Origin: Entophlyctis helioformis
Lineage: Eukaryota > Chytridiomycota > Chytridiomycetes > Chytridiales > Chytriomycetaceae
DNA: 64,000 bases
Assembly (NCBI GenBank): GCA_025526915.1
Contig: JAHLKH010000013.1
Span: 1 to 64,000, forward strand
Reading direction: 5' to 3'
Part shown: piece by piece, positions 1 to 11,700 of the stretch
Layout of the letters: the number at the start of each line of letters is the position of its first letter
Numbering within the stretch: the stretch's first letter is position 1
Translations under genes and position numbers: made by a program
Notes under the pieces: generated by a model
Seen by the model: the letters and a program-made list of their open reading frames with translations, nothing else
Told to the model about the DNA's origin: nothing
Databases searched by the model: none

Positions 1-205
1 TTCGAGTCAGCAGCCGGCATCCACGAGCGTGATCGTGTGCCAGTTGGTGCACGGATGGATGGATCGATGGTATATCCAGACGACCGCAGATGCCTGATGA
101 GAAACTTCTCAAACACAGCGTGCCGGCCACCGCTGCCTGTAAAGTCAGACAACGACGGGGATGTCGTCCCTTCATGGGTCAACAGGGAGGCGCTGAGATG
201 CGTGA
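1..205 (-). mobile_element. Relic of the Fanzor-bearing element (third copy, internally deleted)
   Basis: On the minus strand, about 60-140 encodes the stretch ending HAVFEKFLIRHLRSSGY, the same residues as exon 18 of the Fanzor gene in the two full copies. The rest matches the flanking intron with its TGGATGGA repeats and the exon 18 region of the right copy (about 50,870-51,075). Bases 1-25 (ttcgagtcagcagc...) instead resemble the non-coding 3' end of the element near 50,428. The exon carrying the zinc ribbon is therefore missing between them: this is a deletion derivative, cut on the left by the window edge. Similarity fades after about 205. Confidence 0.8.
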
Positions 206-1048
206 CGTTGCTGTGCCACTTTTCGCATCTCACGATCCTTCTCAAGATCGACCAATCCGCGCGCTTCCACCACAACCGCGACGTTCCACAAACAATGGCA
301 CTTGGGCCTGCGTCCAGGCCGTGCTCTGTCGCGCCGTCCCAAGGCCCACGGCCGTCCAGAGCACCCACGCCGGCAGCCGCAAAGCCAGCGCCACGCCTGC
401 CTGCCGGCCACCGCACTCGGCCGCACCGCCCACAGCCAAGCCGTCGTCACGAGCCAGCACGCCGCTCGCACCGCCGCCACCACGCTCACACTCGGTCGCT
501 TCGGTATCCAGGCAACCACCGCCGCCTTCCCCGTCGGCATCTGCCCGTCCACGCACGCCTCACTCGCCTGCTTCGCCGTCGCATGCCGGCCACGCCAGCA
601 TCCATGTCAGTCTCGACAACCAACGCGGCGTGAATCTCTGCTTCAACGGCCCGACCCGCGGCACAGGCTTCCGCGTCGTGCGATGGATGCCGCGCGCATC
701 CACCACGGCGGCCGCTTTCAGTCGCGCCGACCACCTCCCGCACGAGGCAGCCGTCTCGCCTCTGACGCTGCCAATGCCGTCAGCCGTTGATCAGCTGGAC
801 GATGCCGTCGAGTGGATGCAGGAATTGCTCTTGTCCGGCGGGATGGTGGCAGCACGGTCCAGACCACACAGCCAAGAGACGCACGATATCTTTACAGACG
901 TATCAGTCGTGCGTGCTGCGCCAGGCCACGGCGTATCGCAGCCGCCGACGCGCAGTCATAAGCGGTCAGACACGGGCGGATCTGCAGTGCAAACACACGT
1001 GCAGGCGTGGCCAGATGCAGTCGGGTCCGCCTCGTTTGATGCCAACGT
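206..1048. other. Stretch without a recognisable gene
   Basis: GC-rich DNA with long open frames in several registers, as expected by chance at this composition. One forward frame from about 620 to 1,040 looks protein-like (hydrophobic and acidic alternation, e.g. SAVDQLDDAVEWMQELLL near 780-835). I see no start, splice pattern or family signature that settles it. It may be the 5' part of the gene that follows. Confidence 0.4.
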
Positions 1049-2135
1049 ATGTGTGCGTGGTTGCACTTGGCAGATGGACGGCCGACTGACAGTGTGGATG
1101 TGCAGGCAACGGCACAGATCGAGGATCTGGCGCGCCAAGACAGCGCGGACAAGCGAAAACAGCGACACAGAGCATTCAGAGAAGCGCTGACCGTGCGGCT
1201 ACGCGACACGGCTGAGCGGCAACGCAATGCAGTGCGGCAAGTTCTCGAGCATGTGGAAGGTGGGGCAGGCCGCCACTCAACCGGCATACGACGCGCCATC
1301 TAACCCACAGCTGAGCAGCCGAGTCGATCGAGCAGCACGCCGGCCACCTCATGAACAACAGCCGTCTGCAGAAACGCCGCGAGTCCAAACACTCCGCTAG
1401 CCAGCCCACGCTCTCACGCGCGCTGTCTGCCGAGCAGTTGGACATTGCCTCTCTCCCTCCCGACCGCACCTACACGGTCTTTCCCGACGAGAAGTACCAT
1501 TTCCATGCCCGGCATTTTCCTGCTCCGTCTGCCGCTACCAGCCGTGCGCTCGACACGCCGCCCACTCGAGCTACACGGACATGGAGAAGGAGCTGCGCAT
1601 GTGCTACCGGTCTGGCCAGATTGACGAGATCCGGCGCAAGCAGTTTGGCAAGGTGTTTCTAGCAACGCGCAAGCACTACATGGAGTTGGAGCGCACCGAG
1701 TTTCTACAGGCGTTGTGGAGGAAGCAAAAGGCGCGGAAAGCGGCCGAGGCTGCTGCTCGGGCCAAGAGGTCGGCTTCTGTGCATGCTCAGCATGAGTGTG
1801 TTACGTGGGGACTGACTGTCGCAATGTTGGTGCAGGGAGGAGGAGGAAGCGAGGCTGCTCAGCGATGCCAAGCCAAAGCCAAGTCCAAGCCAAAGCCGTC
1901 CAGGATACCGGTGATCAAGATGCCTGGCACGAGCAAACCGTATCGAGCTGAGCGGTACGTGACGGACGCAGCCGAGGCTGATCAGGCGGCTATTGCGGAC
2001 ACGCAGCCAGCAGAGTTGGCCAATGCATCTCGACAAGAAAAGCCCGTGGGCGAGAGCGGCAAGAGCGGCAAGAGCAGCAAGAGCAGCAAGAGCAGCAAGA
2101 GCAGCAGGCGTTCAGGGGCATTTGTGCAACAATAA
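1049..2135 (+). CDS. Uncharacterised charged, coiled-coil-prone protein (exons and frame uncertain)
   Basis: I do not recognise the family. Three forward segments look coding: a helical Arg/Lys/Gln-rich stretch at about 1,100-1,260 (AFREALTVRLRDTAERQRNA); a segment at 1,351-1,560 with DRTYTVFPDEKYHFHARHFP; and a segment from 1,581 with MEKELRMCYRSGQIDEIRRK followed by an Ala/Lys-rich helix. The register shifts by one base near 1,570-1,600, and an intron with a GTCGGC..GCAG pattern is possible around 1,768-1,838. The C-terminal tail (about 2,050-2,110) is a Lys/Ser tandem array built from GGCAAGAGC/AGCAAGAGC units, ending at the TAA near 2,135. The charged helical style fits a cytoskeletal or ciliary protein, but that is only an impression. 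Confidence 0.4.
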
Positions 2136-2409
2136 AGGGGTTAGATCTGATCCAAAGGCGTGGACGCCTGGCACGCATCGATGGCATCCGTCATCGATCG
2201 ATGCCCAGCGGACAACAGCTCCTCCCGCACGGCCGCAGGCACGTACGCACGCACGCATGACAGCCAGCCAGCCAGCCACGCGAGCCAGCCACGCGAGCCA
2301 GCCCACGCGAGCCAGCCCACGCGAGCCGCAGCCGTGTCTGTCCAGACAATGCGCGCGGCCTTCCACGACAGCGACCAACAGGCCCGGCAGTCGCGTCAGA
2401 GCCGCCGCG

Positions 2410-5400
2410 ATGGTTCAGCAAGTTGCCAACTCGAAGCGCAGCATGACCGACACGCCCTCGAGCCCGCCGCACGCCCCTGCCAAGCGGCCTGCGCTGGCCG
2501 CCCACTCTCGCACGCCATCCGCGTCGGCATCGCGAGCCCTGGAGCCACCGGCTGCACAGGGAACACCGGCTGCACGCACGCAGCGACAGCCGCCCACCGA
2601 GGAGGAGCTCTTCTACAAGGACAAGGACCATCGCTATGCCCACGGGCACGCCGACGTGCTGCTGCATGACGGCGCCGACAGCTCGCCGTGGCTTGCCGGT
2701 CTTGCTGCCGCCAGCCGTCGCCGCACGGCTACAGCCATGCTGTCCAGGGTGCGTCTGCGTCTGCGTCTGCATCTACGTCTGCATCTGCGTCTGCGTCTCT
2801 CCCATCGCATACGATCTGACAGCCACCTGCCTGCCATCGCCGTGCATCGCCGTGCATTGCCGTGCATCGCTGCGTATCGCTGGCCATCGCGGCCGCGCCA
2901 CTCCCTCGGGCACGTTCCTGCAACCGCTGATCTGTGTCTGATCGTTGGCTGATCGGCACTCGCCCCGCCGCCCTTGCCGTGGCCCAGCTGTCCGAGAGCC
3001 AGCTGTTTGCGAGCACCACGTCCATTTCGTCGTCGGCGGGCTCGGCCGCTGTGCCCAGGCCCGCTCAAGCCGCGAGTCTCTCGCCTCTGTCTGTCAGCGC
3101 ATGCATGGAGCCTGACACCGTGTCGGCGGATCAGGACGTGGGCAATGGCCTCAACGGCACAATGCCATTCGCCGCCCAAGATGCGGCGTTTGCAGTCGTC
3201 GATCCGCACGATCCGGCCCTCGCAGCGACGGCTGCGGTTGGCACGGTCGGCCCAGCATCCGTGCGTCACACGTCTGCTCGCCACGCGCCGTACTCTGCCG
3301 AGTCCCGTCCCTCCCGACGCAGACGCGGCTCGCACGACGACTCCTCGTTCAAGCCACGCAAGTTCCTCATCAATGTCGACGACACGCAGCGCGCCATCCT
3401 TGCCCAGGAAGACACAGACGGCGATTTCCAGATCACGATCCACGATGTTGGACCCAAGACGTTCACCCTCGGCACGGCGGCATCGGGCGGGTTCAACAAG
3501 TTCGAGGTGCGCGGCACGTACGCCCTGTCGAACCTATTGCAGGAGCTCGCGCTTGCCGCCGAGTATGGCCGCAAGACCATATCCTGGACGAGAGTCGGCT
3601 GTACGAGAATCCGGTGGACCGGCTGCACCGTCTGATCAAGTACCATTTCTGGGACGCGCTGACCCGCCGCATCGATGCCGACGGGCTCGAGAAGATTTGC
3701 GAGGATCCCAAGAACCGCTCGGCTGACCAGCGCAACCGGATCTATGTGCCGTTTCATGACAAACAGGCTCTCGAGTACTATGAGGGCGTGGCTGTGCAGC
3801 GGCCGCATTTGCGGTTGGTGGTCGAGCGGCTGCCAGAAGAGATCACGCCAGAGTACGTGCGCTCGATTGATGGCGTGCCGGGCATCCTGTCTCTGGCACT
3901 GCGTCAGCAGCGTGACCCGACCACGGGCGAGATGGTGACCCGCGGGGCTCCGTTTGTCGTGCCAGGCGGCCGCTTCAACGAAATGTACGGCTGGGACTCG
4001 TACTTTGAGGCGTTAGGGCTGCTCGCAGACGGACGCGTGGAGCTCGGCCGCGGCATGGTCGAGAACTTCTGGTACGAGATCGAGCACTACGGCAAGATCC
4101 TCAACGCCAACCGATCGTACTACCTCACGCGATCGCAGCCGCCGTTTCTCACGGACATGACGGTCGAGACGCACAAGAAGCTGCGCGAGAAGATCGACTG
4201 GACTGCTGACAGGTGTGCGGCGTGGCTTGCCTGCGGCGTGCGCGCTGCCATCAAGGAGCATCTGAGCGTGTGGAAGGCGTCGCCCCGGCTTGACGCCAAG
4301 ACTGGGCTCAGTAAGTATTACACCGAGGGTATTCGCATGCCGCCCGAGACCGAGTCGACGCATTTCGACCACATTTTAGCGCCGTATGCGATGCGACTGG
4401 GCATGTCTATCGAGGAGTACACGGCCAAGTACAATGCAGACGAGATTGTCGAGCCTGAGCTCGACGAGTACTTTGTGCACGACCGTGCCGGTGCGTCTGC
4501 TGCTCGGGTTGTCTGTTGTTGATGGTGAGGCATTTCGTTGCTGAAATGTAGCGGCTGTGGATAACAGTGCGTGAGAGCGGGCACGACACGACTTATCGGT
4601 TTGAGAAGCGGTGTGCAAATCTTGCCACGGTCGACCTCAACAGCCTCGTGTTCAAGTACGAAAAGGACATTGCGGCACTGATTGACGAGCACTTTGGCGG
4701 CATGTGAGTGCACACGCGGCTGCTGCGGATGTTGATGATCGACTGACGCAGCTCGGCTTGGCTCTGCAGGATCACACTGCGTGTGCGTCGCGGCCCCAAC
4801 AATGTGCATCTGGACGGGTTCATGGAGTGGCGCGCCAATCTGGCAGCGAGGGGCAGCGTCAATGCTGCAGTGGGCAACTACGGCGGCTGGAACTCGTCGT
4901 GGGCCAAGGGCATCTGCGTGTACGATGACGAGGCGGACGGCATTGCCCGTGCTGACCATTCTCAGAGCCAGGCCCTTGATGCCATGGACACGTCCGTGCC
5001 CGTGTCTGTGACCGAAAATGCCTCTGCGGCTACCGGCCACGGCCGTGCACACGCTGATGCGAGTACAAGCACCAATGACGCTGCAGGCAGTGCAGCGAAT
5101 GGGACTCGCGTGCCCATGGACAGCATGCTGCCCGAGTACGATCTGCCCGACTCTGACAACAGCCCTTTCTTCACGGTGCGCATTTCGGCCGCGCTGTATG
5201 CCAGCCTGGCAGACCACACGCAGGGGCTCATCACGCACTATCTCTGGTCGCCATCGGACTCGATGTTCTTTGACTGGGACTGCGTGCAAGACGAGCGGTC
5301 CGTGTACGAGACGGTGACGTGTCTCTGGACACTCTGGGCCGGCTGCGCCACGGCAGAACAGGCGGCGCTGATGCGGCCGGTCGCGCTGTCCAAGTTTGAG

Positions 5401-5913
5401 GTGGTTGGCGGCCTCGTGTCTGGAACCGAAGAGTCGCGCGGCGCCATCTCGCTCGACCGGCCCAACCGCCAGTGGGACTACCCGTTCGGCTGGGCACCGC
5501 ACCAGATCATGGCGTGGGCGGGGCTGCAGCGGTACGGGTTCGAGGACGACGCGCGACGAGTGTGCTACCGCTGGCTGTACACGCTCACAAAGAGCTTTGT
5601 CGACTTTAATGGCGTCGTGCCGGAGAAGTTTGACGTTGTCAACATGACGCACAAGTTCCACGTCGAGTACGGCAACGTCGGCGCTGATTTCCGGTTTGTC
5701 GTCCGCGAAGGGTTTGGCTGGATGAACGCCAGCTACGAGGTGCGTGCTTGTGTCTATGTACATGCGTGTGTCTGTAAAGATCTGGCTGACTGACTGACCA
5801 ACGCTGCCATGGACGCGCAGGTGGGGCTGCCGTACCTGACGCAGAGCATGCGGCGCGCACTGGGCACGCTGACGCAGCCCGACCAGCTGTTCCGCGCGCT
5901 GCGCATCTGCTGA
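2410..5913 (+). CDS. NTH1: Neutral trehalase (cytosolic alpha,alpha-trehalase, GH37)
   Basis: Hydrolyses trehalose to two glucose molecules in the cytosol. Both GH37 signatures are present: [15 protein letters not shown] (near 3,960) and [12 protein letters not shown] (near 5,470). The N-terminal half has the calcium-binding-like loop [18 protein letters not shown] (near 3,413) and, before it, RRRRGSHDD (near 3,320), a PKA-type site as expected for cAMP-activated neutral trehalases. Exons as read: 2,410-2,748, 2,988-about 4,490, about 4,567-4,704, about 4,771-5,738 and about 5,821-5,913. The joins restore continuous family sequence (e.g. GGM+[11 protein letters not shown]). Two oddities: a Ser/Thr/Asp-rich insert of about 75 residues at 4,950-5,150, and a one-base loss near 3,580 (EYGRKTI then [10 protein letters not shown] in the next frame) with no splice signal, probably an assembly indel. 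The first intron is filled with TGCGTC/TGCATC repeats. Confidence 0.93.
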
Positions 5914-6053
5914 GCCGCTGCTCTCGCATCCCGCATCCCACTCGCCTCTCCCGTCTGCCTGGCCTCTGCTGCCTGCCCTCTCTTGCAATGACACGTTTCC
6001 ATCACGCCGTGTTCCTGCGTTCTGTGTGCTGCGTGCACTTTGCTTCGCCACGA

Positions 6054-6181
6054 GGGGGGGGGGGGGGGTAATTGATTTCGTTCCCATAGAAAACCTTGCG
6101 CCGGCACCTGATTGGTCGGCTGGTTTGCCTCGAATTTTGTTCAATTTGGCATCCAATTTCCAATCTTTTTGAATCCAATTT
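6054..6181 (+). repeat. Poly-G terminus and subterminal region of the left element
   Basis: A run of 15 G, then TAATTGATTTCGTTCCCATAG, then AT-rich sequence with repeated AATTTGG/CCAATTT motifs. The reverse complement recurs at the outer end of the right copy (60,160-60,288), where the run is 10 bases. It marks the element edge and is a likely recognition site for its transposition machinery (inference). Run length differs between copies and may be affected by sequencing. Confidence 0.75.
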
Positions 6182-6261
6182 CATATTCTTGTCCGAATTC
6201 CCAGTCACTTTGAGCAGCCAGCAGTCGATGCCTTCTCAAGCCGTGGTCGCTTTGGCGCTTG

Positions 6262-7962
6262 CTAGTGGACTGCTGAGCCTATCCAAGGGGCAGCAGTTGT
6301 CTGCGTGTTGGTAGTGTCACCAAGGACTGTCCTGAGACTGTCTGTTGTAGTTGTTGGCCTTCTGCGTCCAGTTGGCGCTCTTGTGTGTGCTGCTGAGGCT
6401 GCCTGCTGCAATGTCCGAACGGCCAACGTCACAGCCGACACAAACGCACTGGCATCTGCTGCTGCTGCTCTCTTCCGCTTGCTTGTCGCTCTTTGGCAGC
6501 TGGCTGTTGGCGTGGCAGCCACAGCAACGGTTGGCTGTCCATGCTCGCCTGCAAGGTACTTGTCGTCGTCGAGATTGTCAAGGCACACAGTGTCAACAGA
6601 GTCGCAACTGTTGACAGCCATCACACAAGAGGCAGACGGGCTCACCAACAAGGACATGGATGGATCACTCGGCGTATCGTCGAGCTGCCGCGTATCGTCG
6701 AGCTGCTGTAAGGCATTGCGCTTGGATTGGTCTGACTTTGAGAACTGTCGAGGCGATACACAGAGAATGCCTGCAGCAATCCTGCTCACACTCATGTCAA
6801 CCTCTGTCCTGGCTGCCTTTGTGTAGACAGCATACTCTTTCTGGATGGGATCGCTGATGGGGCCCCATACAAAGATGTTGTATGATCTGTCGTAGGATGT
6901 GTATGTGCTGTTTGTGCAGTTAGTCTGCTGTGCGATCAGTGCATACACATCCTATGAGAATATCCTACCGGCATTTGAATGATGGCTCAACAAGGAATCT
7001 GCGCTGCTTGACGTCCATCGACCTGATCTTGAACATGAGTTGCATCTGTCGTGCGGCTGACCTGAACTCTTCCAGGTCTGACTTGTCATTCTGGCCCTTT
7101 CCAGTCCGTCGTAAACTGTCTCGCCACGCGTTAAACAGCTGTGTTGCATGCAATGGTTAGTGCTGATCGTCAAGGATAGTGTGTTGTCTGCATGCTTGTA
7201 AGCTTACTTGCTCCACGGGATAGGACGTAAGCGCGCGACCATACAGGTGCGTAAAGGTCGCCCCTTCTGGGACTGCAAACTCTGCATTTGGATCAAGTGT
7301 CGCAAGCATGCCCAGAGTCTGGTTGTTGGCTGCTGCAAAGACGCTCGTCTCGGCAAACTGCCGTGTGAGGTTTAGAAGTCAGTGAGTGATTACACTGCTT
7401 ATTGTGTGTTGTGGGTGATCAGACTTACCTTGTGATGATCGCGGTACTCTGCATAGTGCTCAAGGAGTTGGAGGACGCTGCTCTTGAACGAGGGATCGGA
7501 TGCAATGCCATGCATCACGATGTCAGGATTGCTGGGATCTTCGAGGCATGGGAGCATGACGAGAAGCTTGTCGATGTCTTTGAGAAGCACCACCTATACT
7601 TCACGGCCGCCAGGTTTCGCCTTGATGGCAAAAGCAGGGACGTTGTTGTTAAGTTGTCTTAGCATGAAGCTTGTCAGAACCAAGGGGAGGCGAGACACTT
7701 GGATGCATATGACGCCTTTACGCGGGCCATCTGTGAGCTTGACGAGTGGCAGCAGCGAGTATATTTGGTTCTTCTCGTCCTTCAGTGTCATGCTTTCAAA
7801 TGAACCGTTGTTGCAGTGGAAGCACAAGCCACAGTCCAGAAACATCCCTGTTGGGTCGATGACCTGCGGGTCTGCTTGACTGGGAGCTGGCTCTGTGGCG
7901 GCTGCTGCGTCCATGTCGTCCTGCTGGTGCACAGCGGCATGTGGTGGCTGTTGCTCGTCCAT
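6262..7962 (-). CDS. Element gene A, left copy: uncharacterised, probably nuclear protein
   Basis: Four exons read from the minus strand: 7,962-7,429, 7,357-7,208, 7,138-6,969 and 6,907-6,262, with GT-AG introns at the same places as in the right copy. I recognise no domain. Visible features are a CFHC pair near the N terminus (LDCGLCFHCNNGSFES), a well-conserved central region (FAETSVFAAANNQTLGMLAT, NIFVWGPISDP) and a low-complexity tail with the basic cluster KRKRAAAA, a plausible nuclear localisation signal. The product is nearly identical to that of the right copy. An in-frame TAG (7,594-7,596) interrupts exon 1 at the same codon in both copies. The C terminus here ends about 20 residues early, because a Lys codon of the other copy is TAG. 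It may be a transposase or accessory factor by position only. Confidence 0.7.
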
Positions 7963-8774
7963 TCCAACTCTGTCGCCAGAGCACCACTGCCACTGGTGGT
8001 GGGATCGCTGTGATTGGTCGAGCCCAGATCGTGTCGCGGCACTTGCCCAAATGCGCGCCATCAACAGTGAGCACAACACGGGCGACGACACAGCGGCAGC
8101 TGACGGGCGGATGGTTCCGACGGGCGGATGGTTCTGACGGGCACAATGGGCACAGGGAAGCGGGCAAACAAAGGCACCGAGTGAGCGGAAAATTGGGCCA
8201 AGCTGCCACGTGGCAGGTGGATCTGGTGCGATAATAGTGGATATGGGCAGCTCTGGGGTTTCTCCCATACCGACAAACAGGCCTTGTTGCACTTTGCACC
8301 ACCCACGGCCGCTGACAGGTGTGTTTGTGTGCGTGTGTGCCTGCGTGCATGTGTGTCTGTGCGTGTGTGTGTGCATGTGTGTGGGTGCATGTGTGTGTTG
8401 GAGAGGGACGTGTGCATGTAGGCGCAACTGAGCGGCAGACAGCAGGCTGCACTGATGCACTGCTGGAAGTAGAAGTGCTTGCTGGTACTGACCGTCACGC
8501 TGTTCTATGCCCCTGCCTGCCACGCTCCTCACAGCCCAAGACCTCATCAGCCCACGACTGCCGTCTGTCCAAGACAACCAGCCCACGCCTGCCCAAGACT
8601 GTAAGTCCCCCTGCCGCACGCTCTGCCGCATCTTGCCAATCGTAAGTCCCCACTGTTTTGCCGCTGCCGCACACTCTGTTTCACCGCTGCCATGTGCTTT
8701 CTTGCCGCGTGTTTTCTTGCAGACACACTCTTCACTGCCACATGCTGACGCCCCACCACTCGCCTCGACACAGA
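7963..8774. promoter_or_regulatory. Divergent promoter region between gene A and the FEN1-Fanzor gene (left copy)
   Basis: About 0.8 kb between two head-to-head genes. The part nearest gene A (to about 8,110) is strongly conserved in the right copy and holds a CCAAT box on the minus strand (gaccaatcac, near 8,020). The rest differs greatly between copies. Here it includes a TG-rich microsatellite (8,319-8,400) and several short tandem motifs (e.g. tgcccaagac near 8,590). No obvious TATA box for the rightward gene. Confidence 0.5.
8319..8400. repeat. TG/CA-rich microsatellite
   Basis: Imperfect run of gtgtgtgcgtgtgtgcatg units in the divergent promoter region of the left element. I did not find it at the equivalent place in the right copy, so it is probably a local expansion. 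Confidence 0.7.
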
Positions 8775-11700
8775 ATGGGAATCGCCGGATTCGGCCAGGC
8801 ATCCAAGAAGGGGTATTGCAGCGTCGCAATACCCCCCGACTGCACAGTGTCCGATGCATTGGATGTGGCATTCGGAGCCACCCAGCAGCACCAGCCTCAT
8901 CATCAACAGCACCAGCCTCATCAACAGCACCAGCCTCATCAACAGCACCAGCCTCATCAACAGCACCAGCCTCATCAGCCAGCCGCACCCAGCATCATCA
9001 TAATCCTCGTCGACATGCTGAGCGTATTCTACCCTCAGCTCGCGGCAGCAGCCGCACTTCAGCCGCCATCATCCATTGGTGAGTGGCTAGCAATCGTCGC
9101 ACCCATCCTTGAGGCATTCCTCAAGTCGGTCGGCGACGGCCGGATCATCATCTTCCACGTCGACGGCCAGCACGGCGACTCTGGCATCAAGCAGCAGGCG
9201 CATACCAGCCGCGCCTTGAGCGTCTTGCGCGCAGCGGCCAAGGTCCAGCAGTTCTTTGCCAAACGTGCAACCAATCAAGGGTTTAGACAGCTAGCAATGC
9301 AAGTCCCCTGCTTTGTGTTGCATGATGCGATCCTAACTAACAGTTGATGTTGCAGAAAAGAGCTGCAAGCCCTCCTCCATTCATTCACGTTGACATGCGA
9401 CCATAAGGGCCACATTGCCGAGGCTCTCAAGATGCTGCTTGGACCCACTTCCCCGCATAGGGTCTGTTGGTGTGCCCACGAGGCCGACGTTTGCATTGCA
9501 CGCGATGCTGCCGAGTATGCAAGCCAGCCAAGGTACAGATCGCCATGATATCTGTCTGTTGTGATTGATGGCTGACAATCTGCATCTCACAACAGCGAGA
9601 TTCCCATGGCGGTTATTGCCAACGACTCGGACGTCATTTTCCACTGTGCCGGACGTTGTCCTGTGATCACAACACGCATGTACCGCGGCCATGCCACCAA
9701 TATCCACACATACAATCACCAGGGCATTGCAACCGTTGCAGCTGCCCTGGGATTGCGCAGTTTCCCGGGCGCTTGCCAACTGGTCGCCGCCCTCGCAAAA
9801 AACGACTATCACGATTGTTACGGGCGAGGTATGTGCGATTCCTGGCTTCATGTTCTGTGTTGTCATTGATCCTGTGGTGTTGACTAACTCGCGTTGCCAC
9901 TCACATCATCTTGCAGGCATTGCCGCTGCCATCAAGTTTGTTAACAAGCAGTTTGATGCCACAGCAAAGAAGCGCGGCTTCAAGAATCCAGCCGACTTCT
10001 GTGCACTCCTTCACGATCGTATGGAGGCCATGGATTTCGCGTACACTGTCGGATTCGCGTACTACAACGACCTGCTGAAGGTTGGAGGCGTGGCTCTTGC
10101 CAAAACCTTCCTGAACGCCTTTGCCGTTTTCATCCTTCACGAGGAATCTGGGGCTTTCGCCAACACGGTCGTCGCCCAGACTGGCAACAGCAGTCAATCC
10201 ACCGCGCCAGCGCCGAGGCAAGTCCTTGCTTGACTGGTCGAGGACGCTGCATTGTGGATGCATTTGCATGCATAGCAGCATACTCACTATCCATTGCTAC
10301 GTGGCAATAACAGCAGCCAGGCTGCCAACACAACCACCACGCCCCAAGAACGGTATGTATGCATGCGATCTCTGCGGGTCCTCACATTACTGACTTATGC
10401 TCCTATTTTGATGTCATTGTTGGATCGTGATGCAGATGCCAGCTGCGCAACGGCTGCGTTCTTGTTCACCCCAAGTCACAGAAACACAACCCCAACTCGA
10501 TCGCCGTACATCTGACTCTGGAGGACGTCGAACGGCTTGGCATCAACATTCTCAACACGAGGGAGATGGATGCAGCTTTGGACGAGATCAAGAACTGCCC
10601 AATTGCTCTCGACTGCGTCCTCAAGTACACGGCAGATTGCCTCGCTGGCATGCCGGACAGTGTTGCTGCCCGTGATCTTCTGGCCGAGATCAGCAGGTCG
10701 GCGAGCTCGAAACTGTTACGGATTGTCCATGAGCAGTCTCAAGCAGCGACAGTACGCGCGACGCTCGAGCCAGCCGATCAGGCTGTTTGGGATGGACACG
10801 TAAGTTGCTGCATGTCTCTGATGCATGTGCACTCCTCGCCTGGACGTGTCAAACTCAATCCACTGCTCATTGTACAGGGTGCCGCTGAAAGGATGAAGAA
10901 GCAGTTGGGCAAGATCATCAATCGTCCATGCAAACCACACCGCCACTTATCGACACCGCGTACGTACTGCTTGCATTGGGATCATGCCAACTCGTGTACT
11001 GACAGCACCTTCTTTGCTGAACGGTGCCATTACAGAAACAGAAGCGCAGAAGGACTCACAGAAAGACCCACAGCAAGCCACGCAGCAAGTCAAGCATCAA
11101 GGCAAGGTCATCACCCGAGGCGTTTCCCCATTGACCGCTGCCGACATCTGCAACAAGGCCGTGGACAGGCTGAACAAACTGAGAAGCCTCACGGATGGCC
11201 AACCAGTGACACGCCGCGAACAGCTGGAAGCGGCCATTGACTTGCTAGAGTCCATCATCAAGCAAGCCACGGTGCGTCTTCATCTTCACTGGCTGTGTGT
11301 GCATGCCATGACTTGGCACGATCACTCATTGTTCCACTTGACAGGAGGCTCAACTGCCCAAGCTGCCCGAGCAAGAACTGCCATCCGCCAACAGCCAGGC
11401 TGATCAAGCAGACCGCAAGATCTTGTATCTCAATCAAGATGCAGACATCCGGACGACGGTCAGTTCTGGTGTTCCATTGTTGCTTGTGTATGCATTGTGT
11501 GCACTTGGAATGCATTGCTGATCATGCATCCAACCTCCACAGGCGCGACACCGAATCACCAAGCAACAGGAGGCGGCGAACAAGCAGAAGCGCGAAAAGC
11601 AAGCTGCCAAGGCCGCGGCAGACAAGGCCATCGACAGGAACAAGGAGGGTGCACGCCGGCAAGACCGCCATAAGAAACCAGTGGACCCGAAGCAGACGTG

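Noticed and set aside
205..1048. Overlapping open frames on both strands before the first gene
   Set aside because: None shows a start, intron pattern or family motif; typical of GC-rich DNA.
4318..6156. Long open frame of about 600 codons on the minus strand
   Set aside because: Opposite the trehalase coding sequence; composition (Arg/His/Val-rich) is that of an antisense shadow in GC-rich DNA.
7594..7596. TAG in gene A as a recoded amino-acid codon
   Set aside because: No sign elsewhere in the window of TAG reassignment; host genes end with ordinary stops. Readthrough or splicing is more likely but unproven.
8888..8985. Regular short repeats that might suggest a CRISPR-like array
   Set aside because: No spacers; it is an in-frame 18-bp tandem repeat within exon 1.
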